DNA of 64,000 bases from Manganitrophus sp963718695. GTDB lineage: Bacteria > Nitrospirota > Nitrospiria > SBBL01 > Manganitrophaceae. Numbering within the stretch: the first letter of the stretch is position 1; each line of letters begins with the position of its first letter. Location of the stretch: assembly GCA_963718695.1 (NCBI GenBank), contig OY970371.1, positions 2,728,001-2,792,000 on the forward strand, read 5' to 3'. Positions 61,486 through 64,000 of the stretch are shown here, piece by piece. A model generated the notes under the pieces. That model made no database searches, was not told the origin of the DNA, and was given only the letters and a program-made list of their open reading frames with translations. The position numbers were made by a program, and so were the translations under genes.

Positions 61486-62435
61486 GAATGTTTATCGGCT
61501 CGGCCAATATTAAACCGATCGAGGCCTATCCGGTGGTTGCCATCGGCAATTTCGACGGACTCCATTTGGGACACCAGGCGATTCTGGCGGAGGCGATCCA
61601 GCGGGCCCAGGAAAAAGAGGGGACCTCGGTCATCCTGACCTTTGAGCCGCACCCTGTGAAGGTGTTGCACCCGGAGCGGGACCTTCGACTGCTGAGCACC
61701 TTTCAGGTCAAGATGCGGCAGATCGAGGCGACCGGCATCGATGTCGCCTTCAGCGCCGAATTCAACAAAAACTTCGCCCAATTGAGCCCCTATGATTTCG
61801 CCAAGACCTACCTGCACAACAAAATCGGCGCGAAAGAGGTGGTGGTCGGCCGCAACTTCCAATTCGGGAAAGATCGCGCGGGAAAAATAGAAGACCTGAT
61901 CCAATTCGGCAAGGAGCTCGGGTTCGAAGTGGTGGTAAAGGATCCGGTGACCGTCGACAATATCCCCGTCAGCTCCTCTAAAATTCGTGAGCTGATGAAG
62001 GAGGGAAACGTCTATCTGGCCGCCCGAATGATGGGGCGTTATTATACGATGGAAGGGAAGGTCCTCCAGGGGGATGGAATGGGAAAGAAACTCGGCTTCC
62101 CGACCGCCAACTTCCGGCTCCCCAATGAACTGGTGCCGAAGGAGGGGGTCTACGCCGTCCGGGTGGCCACCCTCAAGGCGGAAGGGTATGTCACCCTCGA
62201 TGGCATTGTCTACATCGGATCGCGACCGACCTTTGGAGAACATGAAAGCCGGATGGAGGTCCATATCTTCGACTTCAATGAAGATATCTACGGCAAGCGT
62301 CTGCTCGTCACCTTCGTCGACTGGATTCGGGGCGACCAAAAATTCGAGTCGACCGAGGCGCTGACCCAGCAGATGAACAAGGATAGCGAACAGGCCCGGG
62401 CGGTCTTGAAAGAGAAGGGGGCCACACCCGCGTAA
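61482..62435 (+). CDS. ribF: Bifunctional riboflavin kinase / FAD synthetase
   Basis: RibF makes FMN and FAD from riboflavin. The 317-residue protein has the nucleotidyltransferase motif AIGNFDGLHLGHQ, followed by FEPHPVKVL and SSSKIRELM. The C-terminal kinase domain contains GKKLGFPTANFRLP and IVYIGSRPTFG. The ATG at 61482 overlaps the hemB stop by four bases, which fixes the start. FAD and FMN serve the flavoproteins of this window. Confidence 0.96.
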   Translation: MRMFIGSANIKPIEAYPVVAIGNFDGLHLGHQAILAEAIQRAQEKEGTSVILTFEPHPVKVLHPERDLRLLSTFQVKMRQIEATGIDVAFSAEFNKNFAQLSPYDFAKTYLHNKIGAKEVVVGRNFQFGKDRAGKIEDLIQFGKELGFEVVVKDPVTVDNIPVSSSKIRELMKEGNVYLAARMMGRYYTMEGKVLQGDGMGKKLGFPTANFRLPNELVPKEGVYAVRVATLKAEGYVTLDGIVYIGSRPTFGEHESRMEVHIFDFNEDIYGKRLLVTFVDWIRGDQKFESTEALTQQMNKDSEQARAVLKEKGATPA

Positions 62436-62436
62436 C

Positions 62437-63924
62437 GTGGAGATGCTCTCAGCCCGCAGGAATCGATCGATTCTTAAAATCTTTACCCAGCACTTCCGGC
62501 AATTTCCCCGCCAACCTGGAGACAAGATCGTTGTTGGCGTCTCCGGCGGGGCCGATTCGGTCTGCCTGCTTCATCTTCTCCGGCAACTTTCCTCCCGCCA
62601 TCCGTTCACGCTTCATGTGGCCCACTTAAATCATGGTTTTCGACCGGAGGCGGCGCAAGAAGCCGATTTCGTCCAGCGGCTCTGCGACCAATGGGGAGTT
62701 CCAGCCACCGTTTCTTCCCTCCCCGTCCCGCGCATCTGCAAAGAGCGGCATCTCTCAAAACAGGAAGGGGCCCGAGAGGTCCGCTATGCCTTTCTAAAAG
62801 AGGTCGCCGGAGCCGCCGGCGCCCGATGGATCGCCTTGGGCCATACGGCCGACGACCAGGCGGAGACATTCCTGATGCGCTTGCTTCGGGGGGCCGGACC
62901 GCAAGGCCTCGCCGCGATCCCCCGGATGCGCGATGGGATGATCATTCGCCCTTTGCTGTCCATTTCGCGGAAGCAAATCGTTGATGAATTATCGCGGGAG
63001 AAGATCCCGTTCATCGAAGATCCCTCCAATCGACAGGAAATCTACCTTAGAAACCGGGTCCGCCATCGGCTTCTTCCCCTTCTCGAGGAATATAATCCGA
63101 AGGTGAAGCAAACCCTTTTTAGAGAAACCGAACTGCTGCAGGAAGAGAATGATTTTTTGACCCGCTACACGGAGGAATTGATTCCGCAGCTCGGTATCGA
63201 AAAAAAGAAGGGCATGGTCTCATTTGATATCGAACGCCTCCAGTCGCTTCACCCCGCCCTTCAACGCCGGATGGTTCGATGGAGCCTCGATCAACTCCAT
63301 CCCGGGTTGAAGGGAATCGGATTCCATCATATCGAAACCGTTTTGCTGAAAGCGCTTACGGGTCAAACCGGTAAAACCTATCTCCTTCCGCACCAGCTTT
63401 GGGCCGAGAAGGGATATACACGGCTATTTCTCCGAAAAAGAGATTCGAAAGCGAATCAAAAGGGAGCTTCTCGGCAATCTTCTCGACCGGAAATAATCCT
63501 TTCACCCTCGGCGGACCCGATCGACCTGCCGGAATGGGGACTGCGGCTGACGGTTTCGCTCCATCGGGACAGAGAACGCCTCCCCGTTTTTTCCACTTGC
63601 GTCGCTTCTTTCGATTTTGATAGAATTTCCAATCCTTTGACCCTCCGGGAATGGCGGCCGGGCGATTGTTTCGTCCCAACCGGAATGGAGGGCCGGCACA
63701 AAAAGCTACAAGATCTGTTTGTTGATGCAAAAATTCCCAAACCGCAAAGAACGTTAATCCCGATTCTGACCTGCCCGGAAGGAATTTTGTGGGTGATCGG
63801 ACTGCGGATCGATGGCCGGTTTCTGGCAACGGAAAAAACCAAAGGGGTATTAATCGTGGAAGCGCATACACTGGATCGACCCGTTTCTCTCTCGGGGTTA
63901 AACCCATTCACGGAGGGCCGTTGA
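62437..63924 (+). CDS. tilS: tRNA(Ile)-lysidine synthase
   Basis: TilS attaches lysine to the wobble cytidine of the AUA-reading tRNA(Ile). The 495-residue protein shows the PP-loop VVGVSGGADSVCLLHLL (SGGADS at 36-41), ALGHTADDQAETFLMRLLRG and IRPLLSISRKQI. A middle helical domain follows, then the TilS C-terminal domain with LREWRPGDCFVPTGM and GRHKKLQDLFVDAKIP. Start uncertain between GTG 62437 and ATG 62443. It sits between ribF and hpt. Confidence 0.95.
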   Translation: MEMLSARRNRSILKIFTQHFRQFPRQPGDKIVVGVSGGADSVCLLHLLRQLSSRHPFTLHVAHLNHGFRPEAAQEADFVQRLCDQWGVPATVSSLPVPRICKERHLSKQEGAREVRYAFLKEVAGAAGARWIALGHTADDQAETFLMRLLRGAGPQGLAAIPRMRDGMIIRPLLSISRKQIVDELSREKIPFIEDPSNRQEIYLRNRVRHRLLPLLEEYNPKVKQTLFRETELLQEENDFLTRYTEELIPQLGIEKKKGMVSFDIERLQSLHPALQRRMVRWSLDQLHPGLKGIGFHHIETVLLKALTGQTGKTYLLPHQLWAEKGYTRLFLRKRDSKANQKGASRQSSRPEIILSPSADPIDLPEWGLRLTVSLHRDRERLPVFSTCVASFDFDRISNPLTLREWRPGDCFVPTGMEGRHKKLQDLFVDAKIPKPQRTLIPILTCPEGILWVIGLRIDGRFLATEKTKGVLIVEAHTLDRPVSLSGLNPFTEGR

Positions 63925-64000
63925 ATGGAAGGACGGATCTTTGGAAAACCGATGATCACCCAGGAGGAGATGCGAAAGCGTATCCAGGAGCTCGGCATGC
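63925..64000 (+). CDS. hpt: Probable hypoxanthine phosphoribosyltransferase, 3' end outside window
   Basis: Only 25 codons are visible. The start MEGRIFGKPMITQEEMRKR followed by IQELG resembles the N-terminus of Hpt, and tilS-hpt(-ftsH) is a conserved bacterial order. GGAGG stands eight bases before the ATG, and the gene begins directly after the tilS stop. No catalytic motif is inside the window. Confidence 0.6.
   Translation, partial: MEGRIFGKPMITQEEMRKRIQELGM

Overview
The window looks like the chromosome of a Gram-negative, aerobic, probably chemolithotrophic bacterium. The best guess is the phylum Nitrospirota (Nitrospira / Candidatus Manganitrophus-like lineages). The main reason is a cytochrome bd-like oxidase operon (6644-13134) that encodes multihaem c-type cytochromes and an ethylbenzene-dehydrogenase/NxrC-like b-haem domain. 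This taxonomic call is an inference, not a measurement. Signal peptides, lipoproteins, an Mla (MCE) lipid-transport operon and an MCE protein ending like an outer-membrane beta-barrel all indicate a double membrane.

Layout. 1-6.5 kb: the end of a secreted FG-GAP protein, a methyltransferase, accD, and the methyl-cycle pair metK-ahcY. 6.6-13.4 kb: the bd-like oxidase operon, which starts at a strong sigma70 promoter with two miniature membrane proteins, plus a divergent mini-gene. 13.4-20.2 kb: an FGE-like protein, a RecB-type nuclease, a cytochrome b561 with a frameshifted molybdopterin oxidoreductase, and a DipZ-type thiol protein. 20.2-21.8 kb: an AT-rich two-gene island (nucleotidyl-cyclase-like protein and HEPN-like protein) that may be a defence or signalling module. 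21.8-34 kb: accessory redox and detoxification genes. These include an NfuA-like protein, two disulfide reductases, a DehI-like and alpha/beta-hydrolase pair, a TVP38-DUF3047 fusion, a frameshifted hydrolase, a C2H2 zinc-finger protein, a sigma-factor remnant with an orphan anti-sigma factor, and the arsenosugar pair AhpD-like/ArsS. 34-39.2 kb: a cupredoxin-like secreted protein with a structured leader, and a very large secreted DUF4091 protein carrying a recent internal duplication.

39.4-54.2 kb is mostly core and lies on the minus strand: mlaEFD with alr, a PA2779/PA2778-like locus, rpsB-tsf-pyrH-frr, argC-argJ, rplM-rpsI, and a four-gene operon of two bifunctional nucleases, a JAMM protease and a lipoprotein. 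54.4-64 kb is on the plus strand: ccsA-like, hemA, a beta-propeller lipoprotein, hemC, cobA-hemD, hemB, ribF, tilS and the start of hpt. It is preceded by a perfect consensus promoter. The haem and cytochrome-c assembly genes fit the haem demand of the oxidase operon.

No tRNA, rRNA, CRISPR array or complete insertion sequence was recognised. Two genes (17.5-18.3 kb and 30.7-31.3 kb) are broken by single-base changes in runs of C/G, so sequencing error must be weighed against real decay.
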